The notes beneath the pieces are model-generated. The model had not been told where the DNA came from and searched no databases. It worked only from the letters and a program-made list of their open reading frames with translations. A DNA stretch of 64,000 nucleotides from Algibacter pectinivorans (GTDB lineage Bacteria > Bacteroidota > Bacteroidia > Flavobacteriales > Flavobacteriaceae). Location: assembly GCF_900112595.1 (NCBI RefSeq), contig NZ_FOMI01000007.1, positions 174,294 through 238,293 on the forward strand, in the 5' to 3' direction. Both the position numbers and the translations under genes were made by a program. Shown piece by piece: positions 17,798 to 25,256 of this stretch (position 1 is the stretch's first letter; each line of letters starts with the position of its first letter).

Positions 17798-17870
17798 CAG
17801 TACACACCACGCTACCCTTAAGAACAGCGTCCCAGGGTGTGTCTTTTGCTTTATATAGGTTTTTCTCCTC
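17798..17870 (+). ncRNA. candidate structured RNA upstream of the HEPN abi gene
   Basis: ACACACC (17802-17808) pairs with GGTGTGT (17836-17842), and directly inside it ACGCT (17809-17813) pairs with AGCGT (17826-17830). The result is a 12-bp stem interrupted only by a five-base bulge, with a 12-nt loop. The loop ACCCT (17814-17818) could instead pair with AGGGT (17834-17838), a possible switch. U-rich tracts follow at 17843-17865. Position, promoter and structure fit a partner RNA such as those reported upstream of abiF-type genes. No covariance test was possible, and the 3' end is a guess. Confidence 0.45.
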
Positions 17871-17898
17871 GTTAAATTATATGTTTAAATTTTAATAT

Positions 17899-18810
17899 AT
17901 GTTTGACAAAACACCTTTTACACTTACCCAACAAGTAGCACAACTTAAACAAAGAGGCTTAATAATTAAGCACCCGCGTATTGCTGAAAAATACCTTATT
18001 AATATTAGCTATTATAGATTAGGTGAGTATTGGTATGTCATGCAATCGGATAAAGAAAACCATACATTTAAACCCAACAGCAAATTCGAAGACGTTATAG
18101 CTTTATACAATTTTGATGCAGAATTACGATTATTACTTTTTGATGTTATTGAAAAAATAGAAATTAGTTTACGTACAAAATTGATTTATCATCTATCTCA
18201 TGAGATTGACCCTTGGTGGTTTCAGAATTTCGATTTATTTAACGATAGTAAAGCCTTAGTTAAAACATTATCTAATTTAGAAAATGAAATAACACGAACT
18301 AAAGATGAATCTATAAAAAACCATATTAAAAAATATAAAGATGATAAAAGGTTTCCTCCTGCATGGAAATCTTTAGAACAAACAAGTTTTGGAGGATTAT
18401 CAAAATTGTATGGAAATTTAAAACATACTGTAAACTCGAAAGATGTTATAGCTGTAGAGTTTGGAGCTGTTAATCATACGTATTTACCTAGTTGGCTGCA
18501 ATCTATTGCGGTTATTCGCAACTATTGCGCACATCATTCTCGTTTGTGGAACAGAAACATACCAGGTACGGTTAAATTACTATCAAAACCACCAAATCCT
18601 TGGATAACAGAGCCTAATAACGTACCAAAACAACATGAGTTTTCAAAACTTTATGTACATATGTGTTTAATGCGCTATATGCTAAACACAATTCTTCCAA
18701 GAAATGAGTTTGCATCTAGATTAAATAACCTATTTGAAAAATACCCTAATGTAGACCCGAATGCCTTAGGAATGAAACCTAAATGGCAAGAAGAACCATT
18801 ATGGAAATAA
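17899..18810 (+). CDS. Abi_2/AbiF-type abortive infection protein with HEPN RNase motif
   Basis: The 303-residue protein matches the Abi_2 (AbiD/AbiF) family. It begins MFDKTPFTLTQQVAQLKQRGL, has ISYYRLGEYWYVMQ near residues 36-49, and carries FDVIEKIEISLRTKLIYHLS in a central helix. The HEPN ribonuclease motif Rx4H is seen as RNYCAH (Arg207, His212), followed by HSRLWNR. Members block phage growth, probably by RNA cleavage that stops the infected cell. It lies 228 bp after the restriction-modification gene with a candidate structured RNA in the gap. Whether the gene is a toxin held by that RNA is inference. Confidence 0.87.
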   Translation: MFDKTPFTLTQQVAQLKQRGLIIKHPRIAEKYLINISYYRLGEYWYVMQSDKENHTFKPNSKFEDVIALYNFDAELRLLLFDVIEKIEISLRTKLIYHLSHEIDPWWFQNFDLFNDSKALVKTLSNLENEITRTKDESIKNHIKKYKDDKRFPPAWKSLEQTSFGGLSKLYGNLKHTVNSKDVIAVEFGAVNHTYLPSWLQSIAVIRNYCAHHSRLWNRNIPGTVKLLSKPPNPWITEPNNVPKQHEFSKLYVHMCLMRYMLNTILPRNEFASRLNNLFEKYPNVDPNALGMKPKWQEEPLWK

Positions 18811-18838
18811 TTAACCCACTCCCAAACCCTAGCAAGCA

Positions 18839-18950
18839 CACCCGCGTTAAGGATTGAACGGCATGTTTGAGCTCCCGACAAAGGAGGAGCGAGTAGTGAA
18901 AGCCTGCCCCCTTTTTTGGGGTAACCTGCCTACCGGCAGGCAGGCGCCCA
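18839..18950 (-). repeat. dispersed intergenic repeat, copy C
   Basis: Read on the minus strand it starts GGGCGCCTGCCTGCCGGTAGG and ends CTTAACGCGGGT, with TTTCACTACTCGCTCCTCC and GTCGGGAGC in the middle. It thus belongs to the same family but to a divergent version, sharing the GGCAGGCAGG block with copy G. It begins about 30 bp after the abi stop codon, in inverted orientation to copy B. Confidence 0.75.
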
Positions 18951-18969
18951 AATAATTATTAAACTAAAA

Positions 18970-18993
18970 AACGCCCACTAAAAAGTGAGCGTT
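18970..18993 (-). terminator. terminator for the DUF4870 gene
   Basis: Ten positions pair (18970-18979 with 18984-18993); the one imperfect position is a G-U wobble in the minus-strand RNA, and a U run follows on that strand. It lies 34 bp downstream of the minus-strand gene end. Confidence 0.8.
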
Positions 18994-19027
18994 CTACTTA
19001 TCTCGTTCAAAATACTAACTAATAAAA

Positions 19028-19366
19028 TTAAGAGATAAAAGTAAATGTTAATGGATAATGTACTGCTTCGCCTCTACTTGCTCTTACTGCATTAACTATT
19101 GGGAAAATTATAGATACAATACCTAAAACTGCAAAGCCTAACAGACCTAAACCAAATAATAAAATTAACGGTACGCAGATTATGCACCAAACTATTAAAC
19201 TTAATTGAAAGTTTAGGATGTTTTTACCATGAGTATCCATGTGGTACACTTTGTCTTTTTGTGTAAGCCACAGCACTAACGGTAATAGTAAACTACCAAA
19301 ACCGGTTATTAAGGTTATTAACTGACTTAAATGTGTAATGACTAAAAGTTGATTGTCTTGTTTCAT
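19028..19366 (-). CDS. DUF4870 family membrane protein
   Basis: The 112-residue protein has three to four hydrophobic helices. The family pattern is LSQLITLITGFGSLLLPLVLW at the start, then KDKVYHMDTHGKNILNFQLS and FPIVNAVRASRGE near the end. DUF4870 proteins are small inner-membrane proteins of unknown function, common in Bacteroidota and Firmicutes. It has its own terminator and is followed upstream by the universal stress gene in the same orientation, about 100 bp away. Confidence 0.85.
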   Translation of the reverse strand: MKQDNQLLVITHLSQLITLITGFGSLLLPLVLWLTQKDKVYHMDTHGKNILNFQLSLIVWCIICVPLILLFGLGLLGFAVLGIVSIIFPIVNAVRASRGEAVHYPLTFTFIS

Positions 19367-19465
19367 GATGATTAATTATTGATTGATACTTATATGACGA
19401 CGAAAACCAAAAATTGTTACAGCATGAATGCATAAAACAGAAAACAGCCTATTTTTAGAGCTACT

Positions 19466-20308
19466 TTAGTCTTTATGTTGCAGTACTAAAAGGGGAATAT
19501 CTATTTTAAAGGCGAGCCTCTCCACGGTATGGGTGGTAAATAAACGTTCTAAAAAGGAGTGTTTTTTATTAACTATAGCAAGAATATCTATATGGTCTGC
19601 TTTTATAAATGTGCTAACATCTTTAAATAGCTTACTACTTGTTGTATTTAGGTAGTGGTGTGTTAAATTGTTAAAAAGGCTTGAAAAGAAATCTGTATTA
19701 TCTTGAGCACGATACAGTAAATTATTTTTGTCGGAAAGATGAAGCACATCCAAAGCAGCGTTATTATGGTTTACAAATTGGGTTAAAACATCTAACTCGC
19801 CAGTTTTAAACTGTTTTGAATTTGTGGTTATAAATGCCAAACGATCTATGCCGTTATAGCTATAACCATTGGGAATAGCCAATACAGGAACCAAACAACG
19901 TTGCATTACACGTACCGTATTACTACCAAAAAGCACTTTTTCTAGCCCTGAAGCTCCTTTAGTGCCCATTACAATTAAATCGATACTATGCTTCTCGCTT
20001 ACCTGGTTTATAGAATCTATAAAATTATCGTAATCGACTATAGAGCGAAATTCATGCCTTTGGTTATTATAGCTTTTTTTAATAGTGGTTAAAATATTAG
20101 ATATAGATTTTTTAGCAGCATCTATTAAGGTTTTATAAATAGTTGTAGATGAATTTACTGCAATCATATTATCTGAAATAAAGGATGATGCCTTCTGAAT
20201 GTTTAAAATATAGAACTGACAGTCTTCATTTTTAAACAACTTTAAAGCGTAATGAATAGCATTTATAGAGTTTTTGGAGAAATCTGTGGGTAATAATATA
20301 TGTTTCAT
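19466..20308 (-). CDS. universal stress protein, tandem UspA domains
   Basis: The 280-residue protein has two Usp domains. The first starts KHILLPTDFSKNSINAIHYAL and keeps the ATP-binding signature Gx2Gx9G(S/T) as MGTKGASGLEKVLFGSNT near residues 116-133. The second (from about residue 155) lacks that signature, as is usual in tandem Usp proteins. Such proteins bind ATP and support survival under stress in the cytoplasm, but specific partners are unknown. It stands alone, divergent from the DUF3108 gene. Confidence 0.88.
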   Translation of the reverse strand: MKHILLPTDFSKNSINAIHYALKLFKNEDCQFYILNIQKASSFISDNMIAVNSSTTIYKTLIDAAKKSISNILTTIKKSYNNQRHEFRSIVDYDNFIDSINQVSEKHSIDLIVMGTKGASGLEKVLFGSNTVRVMQRCLVPVLAIPNGYSYNGIDRLAFITTNSKQFKTGELDVLTQFVNHNNAALDVLHLSDKNNLLYRAQDNTDFFSSLFNNLTHHYLNTTSSKLFKDVSTFIKADHIDILAIVNKKHSFLERLFTTHTVERLAFKIDIPLLVLQHKD

Positions 20309-20475
20309 GGCACAAAGGTTTATTTCTAAAATTATAGTATTTCTCCCTTAAAAACTATGACAAAAATCAGTAAACGGTAACCATAAAAAAATAATAAATT
20401 AGCATAATAATTATTAGCATTGTATTTTCGGCACAATAAATGATAAATAGCTCGTTATAACCAAAACTATATTTT

Positions 20476-21231
20476 ATGATTCGTATCTCTTTATTGGTAT
20501 TATTTTTTGTTTCAATAACAATAAATGCACAAAATAGCGCTATTGGAACCAATGAAAAACTAGCCTACACAGCATCTTACAACATGTCTGGAGTTTTAAC
20601 CGATTTGGCCGAAGTTACCATGGAAACCAGCACCGTTAAAACATCGAAAGCCACACTTTTACGTTTAAAATGTAGAGCTTTTACTTATAGTAAATGGGAC
20701 AGTTTCTTTAAAATTAGAGATTTATACGAAACTTATGTAAGCCCAAAAACCTTAACACCATACTTACATAACCGCGAAATTAATGAAGGTAGTTATTTTA
20801 AAAACATGAAATACACCTTTAGCCATAAAACCAATACGGTAAAAACAGTACAAACCAAGAAAAACAACTGGGTAGAGAAAAAAACAGTATCTATTGGTGC
20901 AGATACAAAAGATATTATCTCGACATTATACAGTATAAGAACATTCGATTTAACAAACCTAAGTTCTGGAACGAGTAAAATATTTACTATTTTATTTGAC
21001 CGTGAAGAGGTAAAGGCTAAAGTGACTTATTTAGGAAAAGAAACCATATCTACCGCTTTAGGTAAAAAGGCTTGCTACAAGCTTTCTATGGGGTCTGCCA
21101 CAAATTCTAAGGTAAATGGAACTATATGGCTATCTGCCGATGCAAACAAGATTCCTGTTTATGTGCAATTTAAAATTCCTGTAGGTACAGGCGAGTTAAA
21201 ACTTAAATCGGCTTCTGGCTTAAAAAATTAA
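20476..21231 (+). CDS. DUF3108 domain protein, secreted or periplasmic
   Basis: The 251-residue protein starts with a signal peptide (MIRISLLVLFFVSITINA, cleaved before QNSA). It then shows the DUF3108 pattern: ASYNMSGVLTDLAEV, KCRAFTYSKWDSFFKIRDLYE, an N-terminal strand set, and GTIWLSADANKIPVYVQFK near the end. The fold is thought to be a beta-sandwich of the lipoprotein-carrier type. Its cell role is unknown. The next gene starts 10 bp after its stop, so the two are co-transcribed. Confidence 0.82.
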   Translation: MIRISLLVLFFVSITINAQNSAIGTNEKLAYTASYNMSGVLTDLAEVTMETSTVKTSKATLLRLKCRAFTYSKWDSFFKIRDLYETYVSPKTLTPYLHNREINEGSYFKNMKYTFSHKTNTVKTVQTKKNNWVEKKTVSIGADTKDIISTLYSIRTFDLTNLSSGTSKIFTILFDREEVKAKVTYLGKETISTALGKKACYKLSMGSATNSKVNGTIWLSADANKIPVYVQFKIPVGTGELKLKSASGLKN

Positions 21232-21241
21232 ACGTATAAAA

Positions 21242-21604
21242 ATGAAAAAAGCACTAACCATTTTAGCATTAATAGCGTCAATATTTGCAGTTATTTTTTC
21301 GGTTTTACCTATTTCTAACCTCGCTATATTTCCTGCAATAGCGGCTTTAATATTTGGCCTAATAGCCTTTTATTTATCTAAAAAAGAAGGTCAAGTAAAA
21401 AAAATAATTCAATTTACATTTCTATTAACTATTGTTGCTTTGGCTCTAACAACATATAAAGCCATTTTTACAACTACCGAAATTGCAGACACCCAAGCCA
21501 TTGAAGCTAAGGAAGTTAAACTTGAAGAGGAATCTTTAGAAGAGTTAGAAGATTTAGATATTGAAATAGATGAATCTGAACTAGAAGACATTTCGTTTGA
21601 GTAG
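21242..21604 (+). CDS. small membrane protein with acidic C-terminal tail
   Basis: The 120-residue protein has three hydrophobic segments in the first 85 residues and a very acidic cytoplasmic or periplasmic end (Glu/Asp make up most of residues 92-120). I recognise no family. It follows the DUF3108 gene by 10 bp, suggesting a linked membrane or envelope role, but nothing more can be said. Confidence 0.7.
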   Translation: MKKALTILALIASIFAVIFSVLPISNLAIFPAIAALIFGLIAFYLSKKEGQVKKIIQFTFLLTIVALALTTYKAIFTTTEIADTQAIEAKEVKLEEESLEELEDLDIEIDESELEDISFE

Positions 21605-21732
21605 TAAGTAATTTCACTCTAAAATATATATATTTGCCTTAGTTTTTATGAAACTAACAAGCTATTAATTCCCCGCCCCTAACGAAATAATTTGATTGTG
21701 AGTTACATGTAATTAATAATGAGTTATTATAC

Positions 21733-22785
21733 ATGAAATTTATTGGAATACTCTCTTTTTTCACATTAGTTGGCACGTGCTCTACCCCTAAGTATGTTGT
21801 AAAATTACAAAACCTAAAAGACGCTATTGTTTTATCGGACAGCACTTTAGTAATGCAATATGCCAATAGCATTACTAAAAACGAGCTTAAAACACATTTA
21901 TATAAGTTTACTTCCGATGATTTTGAAGGGAGAAAAGTTGGCGAACCCGGACAAAAACTAGCAGCCAATTATTTAAAATCATATTATATTAAGGAGCAAA
22001 TAAAATCGCCTTTAGGAACCAATAATTACTACCAAATTATCCCGGAAAGTTTTTTTTCTAATAAACACAAAAGTTCCGAAAATGTTTTAGCTTATATTGA
22101 AGGTAGCGACACCCCTGAAGATATTATAATTATTTCTGCCCATTTAGATCATTTAGGTGTTAATGAAGATGGTAAAATAAATTCTGGTGCCGACGATGAT
22201 GGCTCTGGAACCGTAGCGCTTCTAGAAATGGCACAAGCCTTTAATTTAGCAAAGTTAGATGGCAATGGCCCTAAACGAAGTATTTTATTTTTACATTTAA
22301 CAGCCGAAGAAATAGGCAAAAGAGGCTCTGAATATTATACCAACCACCCCGTTTTCCCTCTGGAAAATACCATAGCCAACCTAAATATAGATATGATTGG
22401 TCGTGTTGACGACTTACATAAAAATAATACAGATTATATTTATTTAATAGGTGACGATAGGCTGAGTCAAGAACTTCATTTTATTTCTGAGAAAACTAAT
22501 AACACCTTTTTTAATATAGACTTAGACTATAGGTATAATGCATTAAACGATGCCAATAATTACTACTCCAGATCCGATCATTATAATTTTGCGCTACACA
22601 ATATTCCTGTTATTTTTTATTTTAATGGCGAACATGCCGATTACCATAAGGAAACAGATACACCAGATAAAATTAACTACCCCTTACTAGAAAAACGCAC
22701 TAAACTTATTTTTGCTACCGCATGGCAAATCGCCAATCAAGACCGCAGACTTGCTATTGATGCCGAAAATGAATTGTTAAAATAG
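21733..22785 (+). CDS. M28-family zinc peptidase (first of a tandem pair)
   Basis: The 350-residue protein has the M28 co-catalytic two-zinc set: SAHLDHLG, GADDDGSG, the Glu pair in TAEEIG, NIDMIGRVD and SDHYNFA. These span residues about 135-300. M28 enzymes are amino- or carboxypeptidases, here probably in the periplasm or on the surface. The N-terminus is hydrophobic with a Cys (LVGTCS), but the -1 residue is Thr, so it is a weak lipobox. The next gene is a clear paralogue, so the two came from a local duplication. Confidence 0.88.
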   Translation: MKFIGILSFFTLVGTCSTPKYVVKLQNLKDAIVLSDSTLVMQYANSITKNELKTHLYKFTSDDFEGRKVGEPGQKLAANYLKSYYIKEQIKSPLGTNNYYQIIPESFFSNKHKSSENVLAYIEGSDTPEDIIIISAHLDHLGVNEDGKINSGADDDGSGTVALLEMAQAFNLAKLDGNGPKRSILFLHLTAEEIGKRGSEYYTNHPVFPLENTIANLNIDMIGRVDDLHKNNTDYIYLIGDDRLSQELHFISEKTNNTFFNIDLDYRYNALNDANNYYSRSDHYNFALHNIPVIFYFNGEHADYHKETDTPDKINYPLLEKRTKLIFATAWQIANQDRRLAIDAENELLK

Positions 22786-22847
22786 ATTGAAAACCTGCAT
22801 GTCTATAGATACAATTTTGTAATATCGTACAATAAAAATGATTTAAC

Positions 22848-23864
22848 ATGAAAACATTAGCCCTTTTAATTTGTGCTAGCCTACAAATAGCGTCTTGTAG
22901 CTCTTCACAAAATAAAAAGAAAACAGAAAAAGAAACTACGCCTGAAACCTACGCGAACACGATAACTGCAAGCGAACTTAAAACAATGCTTTACACCTAT
23001 GCTTCTGATGATTTTGAAGGTAGAAAAACGGGCGAACCCGGACAAAAAAAAGCTATAGAGTTTATAAAAAGCAATTACCAATCCAATAACATTCCTTCCC
23101 CAATTGCTCCAGACGATTATTTTCAAGACATTCCAGGAAGCTATTTTGGCAATAACATTAAAGATTCCGAAAATGTAATTGCTTATATAAAAGGAAGTGA
23201 AAAACCAGATGAAGTTATTATTATTTCGGCACATTTAGATCATATTGGCGTATCTGGAAATGGCGATATTAATAATGGTGCAGATGATGATGGATCTGGA
23301 ACCGTGGCTATTTTAGAAATTGCTGAAGCTTTTAAAGCGGCCGAAAAAGAAGGTCATGGTCCAAAACGTACCGTTGTATTTTTACATGTTACAGGCGAAG
23401 AAATTGGACTTTACGGGTCGCGTTATTACTCTGATGAAGACCCTATTTTCCCTTTAGAAAACACAGTAGCCAATTTAAATATAGATATGATAGGTCGTGT
23501 AGACCCAAAGCATGAAGCTAGTGGAAAAAACTACTTATACCTTATTGGATCGGATAAATTAAGTAAGGAGTTGCATACTATATCTGAATACGTTAATAAA
23601 AAACATTTCAATTTAGAATTCGATTATACATATAATGATGATAACGATCCTAATCGATTTTATTACAGATCGGACCACTACAACTTTGCAAAAAACAACA
23701 TTCCAGTAATTTTTTACTTTAATGGTACACACGCCGATTACCACAAACCATCGGACACGCCAGATAAAATAAACTATGAGTTTTTAGAAACCCGAGCTAA
23801 ACTTATTTTCCATACGGCTTGGGAGCTTGCTAATAGAGAAGAACGCATTAAGCTGGACCAATAG
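22848..23864 (+). CDS. M28-family zinc peptidase, lipoprotein (second of a tandem pair)
   Basis: The 338-residue protein starts with a good lipoprotein signal (QIASC, cleavage before Cys17) and is therefore membrane-anchored. The M28 metal ligands are intact (SAHLDHIG, GADDDGSG, TGEEIG, NIDMIGRVD, RSDHYNFA). It parallels the upstream paralogue along its whole length, including the shared DDFEGRKTGEPGQK segment near residue 60. It lies 62 bp after that gene and ends just before a hairpin shared with tRNA-His. Confidence 0.9.
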   Translation: MKTLALLICASLQIASCSSSQNKKKTEKETTPETYANTITASELKTMLYTYASDDFEGRKTGEPGQKKAIEFIKSNYQSNNIPSPIAPDDYFQDIPGSYFGNNIKDSENVIAYIKGSEKPDEVIIISAHLDHIGVSGNGDINNGADDDGSGTVAILEIAEAFKAAEKEGHGPKRTVVFLHVTGEEIGLYGSRYYSDEDPIFPLENTVANLNIDMIGRVDPKHEASGKNYLYLIGSDKLSKELHTISEYVNKKHFNLEFDYTYNDDNDPNRFYYRSDHYNFAKNNIPVIFYFNGTHADYHKPSDTPDKINYEFLETRAKLIFHTAWELANREERIKLDQ

Positions 23865-23882
23865 TTAAATGAATCCCACAAA

Positions 23883-23912
23883 AAAAGCCTTTCAATTTCT
23901 TGAAAGGCTTTT
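23883..23912. terminator. bidirectional terminator between the peptidase and tRNA-His
   Basis: A perfect 13-bp stem (23883-23895 with 23900-23912) has a TTTC loop and A/T-rich flanks on both sides, serving the plus-strand peptidase and the minus-strand tRNA. Confidence 0.88.
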
Positions 23913-23920
23913 ACTTTTTG

Positions 23921-23995
23921 GGTGGAAGACCGGATTCGAACCGGCGACCCTTGGTACCACAAACCAATGCTCTAACCAACTGAGCTACAACCACC
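23921..23995 (-). tRNA. tRNA-His (anticodon GTG)
   Basis: On the minus strand the D arm GCTC..GAGC, an anticodon stem TTGGT/ACCAA around TTGTGGT (anticodon GTG) and the T loop TTCGAAT are all present. Extra G-1 faces discriminator C73, which is the tRNA-His identity signature. The 3' CCA is not encoded. In the acceptor stem two internal U-U mismatches occur at positions 5-68 and 6-67. Confidence 0.95.
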
Positions 23996-24181
23996 ATGTG
24001 TTTTTTATCAAACTTTAAAAAAGTTTTTCAAAAAGGATTGCCCTAACTATAGCGTTAAAACCCTCCTTGCAAGTACATTTTTGTAATGCGTGTGCAAATG
24101 TAATTGATTTCATTCTTTATAACAAAGACTTTTTTTAAAATTTTTCGTTAAAAATGAAAATAATTTGCTCTGGAATTCTAA

Positions 24182-24898
24182 CTACTTTAAATCGAACAAA
24201 CTATCAACGGCTGCATAGCGCTCTACCGTAAATCCTTCGGCATGCTCTACGCCTATTAATCGGCCTAAATCTCTAGACCTATAAATTATACTATCTGTAA
24301 AGTTCTTACTAGATATCGGGGTCTGTGGCTCTTTACTATTGGCATCAAAAAACTGAGTTTTATATGCCAATACAGCATCCATTTTTTTATCTATATAACC
24401 CGTAACATCAACCGCTACATCAGGTTCTATATGTTTCCATTGTATATAATGATATACTTGCTTTGGTCGCCATGGCTCTTGTATAACGCCATCATCTTTG
24501 GTTTCAATTTTAACTAAACCACTTAAAAAACAAGCATCACTAACTAATTTGCTGCCTTTACCATGATCTATATGCCTATCGTCAATAGCATTACATAATA
24601 TAAGTTCTGGCCTATACTTTCTTATCATTTTAATAATAGCCAATTGGTGCTGTTTATCATTAACAAAAAACCCATCAGCAAATTTTAAATTAGTACGCAT
24701 ACTAACTCCTAATATTTTTGCAGCATTAAAAGCTTCTTCATCCCTTATTTCAGCAGTACCTCGTGTACCTAACTCGCCTCTAGTTAAATCTATAATGCCT
24801 ACTTTTTTACCATTACTCACTTCTTTGGCTAGTGTAGCACCACAACCTAGTTCTACATCATCAGGATGTGCTCCAAAGGCTAAAATATCTAATTTCAT
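24182..24898 (-). CDS. bshB1: bacillithiol biosynthesis deacetylase BshB1
   Basis: The 238-residue protein has the zinc site AHPDDVELGCG near residues 10-20 and later HIDHGKG, both of the PIG-L/LmbE deacetylase family. The length and the ATLAKEVSNGKKVGIIDLT stretch match BshB1, which removes the acetyl group from GlcNAc-malate in bacillithiol synthesis. Bacteroidota commonly make bacillithiol; the other bsh genes are not in this window. It lies after tRNA-His, alone on the minus strand, and is divergent from the SLC13 permease across a 358-bp gap. Confidence 0.92.
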   Translation of the reverse strand: MKLDILAFGAHPDDVELGCGATLAKEVSNGKKVGIIDLTRGELGTRGTAEIRDEEAFNAAKILGVSMRTNLKFADGFFVNDKQHQLAIIKMIRKYRPELILCNAIDDRHIDHGKGSKLVSDACFLSGLVKIETKDDGVIQEPWRPKQVYHYIQWKHIEPDVAVDVTGYIDKKMDAVLAYKTQFFDANSKEPQTPISSKNFTDSIIYRSRDLGRLIGVEHAEGFTVERYAAVDSLFDLK

Positions 24899-25256
24899 CT
24901 GTGTTTATTTATTGTTTTTATTGTTACCTATAGTATCCATATAATCATTCTTCTAAAAAGCGAACTATTAATATGCATGTTTAATGTATCAATTAAATCT
25001 TTTTAATCCCATTTAAGGTTTCTATAAATCATTTAATTCATCTAAAACATAGAATATCGTAAAACTCTGCATAGCGAAAACGTATTCGTTAACATTTTTT
25101 GTAACTAATACATTATAAATATACCAAATACTTAAAAATAACGCCTTTACCCAAAGCATGACATTCGTCATAATTCTTACAGGATAATCACAGTAATTTT
25201 ACTCTATAATTATTACGAACCCTATAGCAGTCAAAGCTAATAAAGAATTACAAGAT
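24899..25256. other. 358-bp divergent intergenic region, no gene seen
   Basis: This AT-rich gap separates divergent bshB1 and the SLC13 permease. It must hold both promoters, but I see no convincing TTG-N19-TAnnTTTG pair, repeat or open frame in it. Confidence 0.6.
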
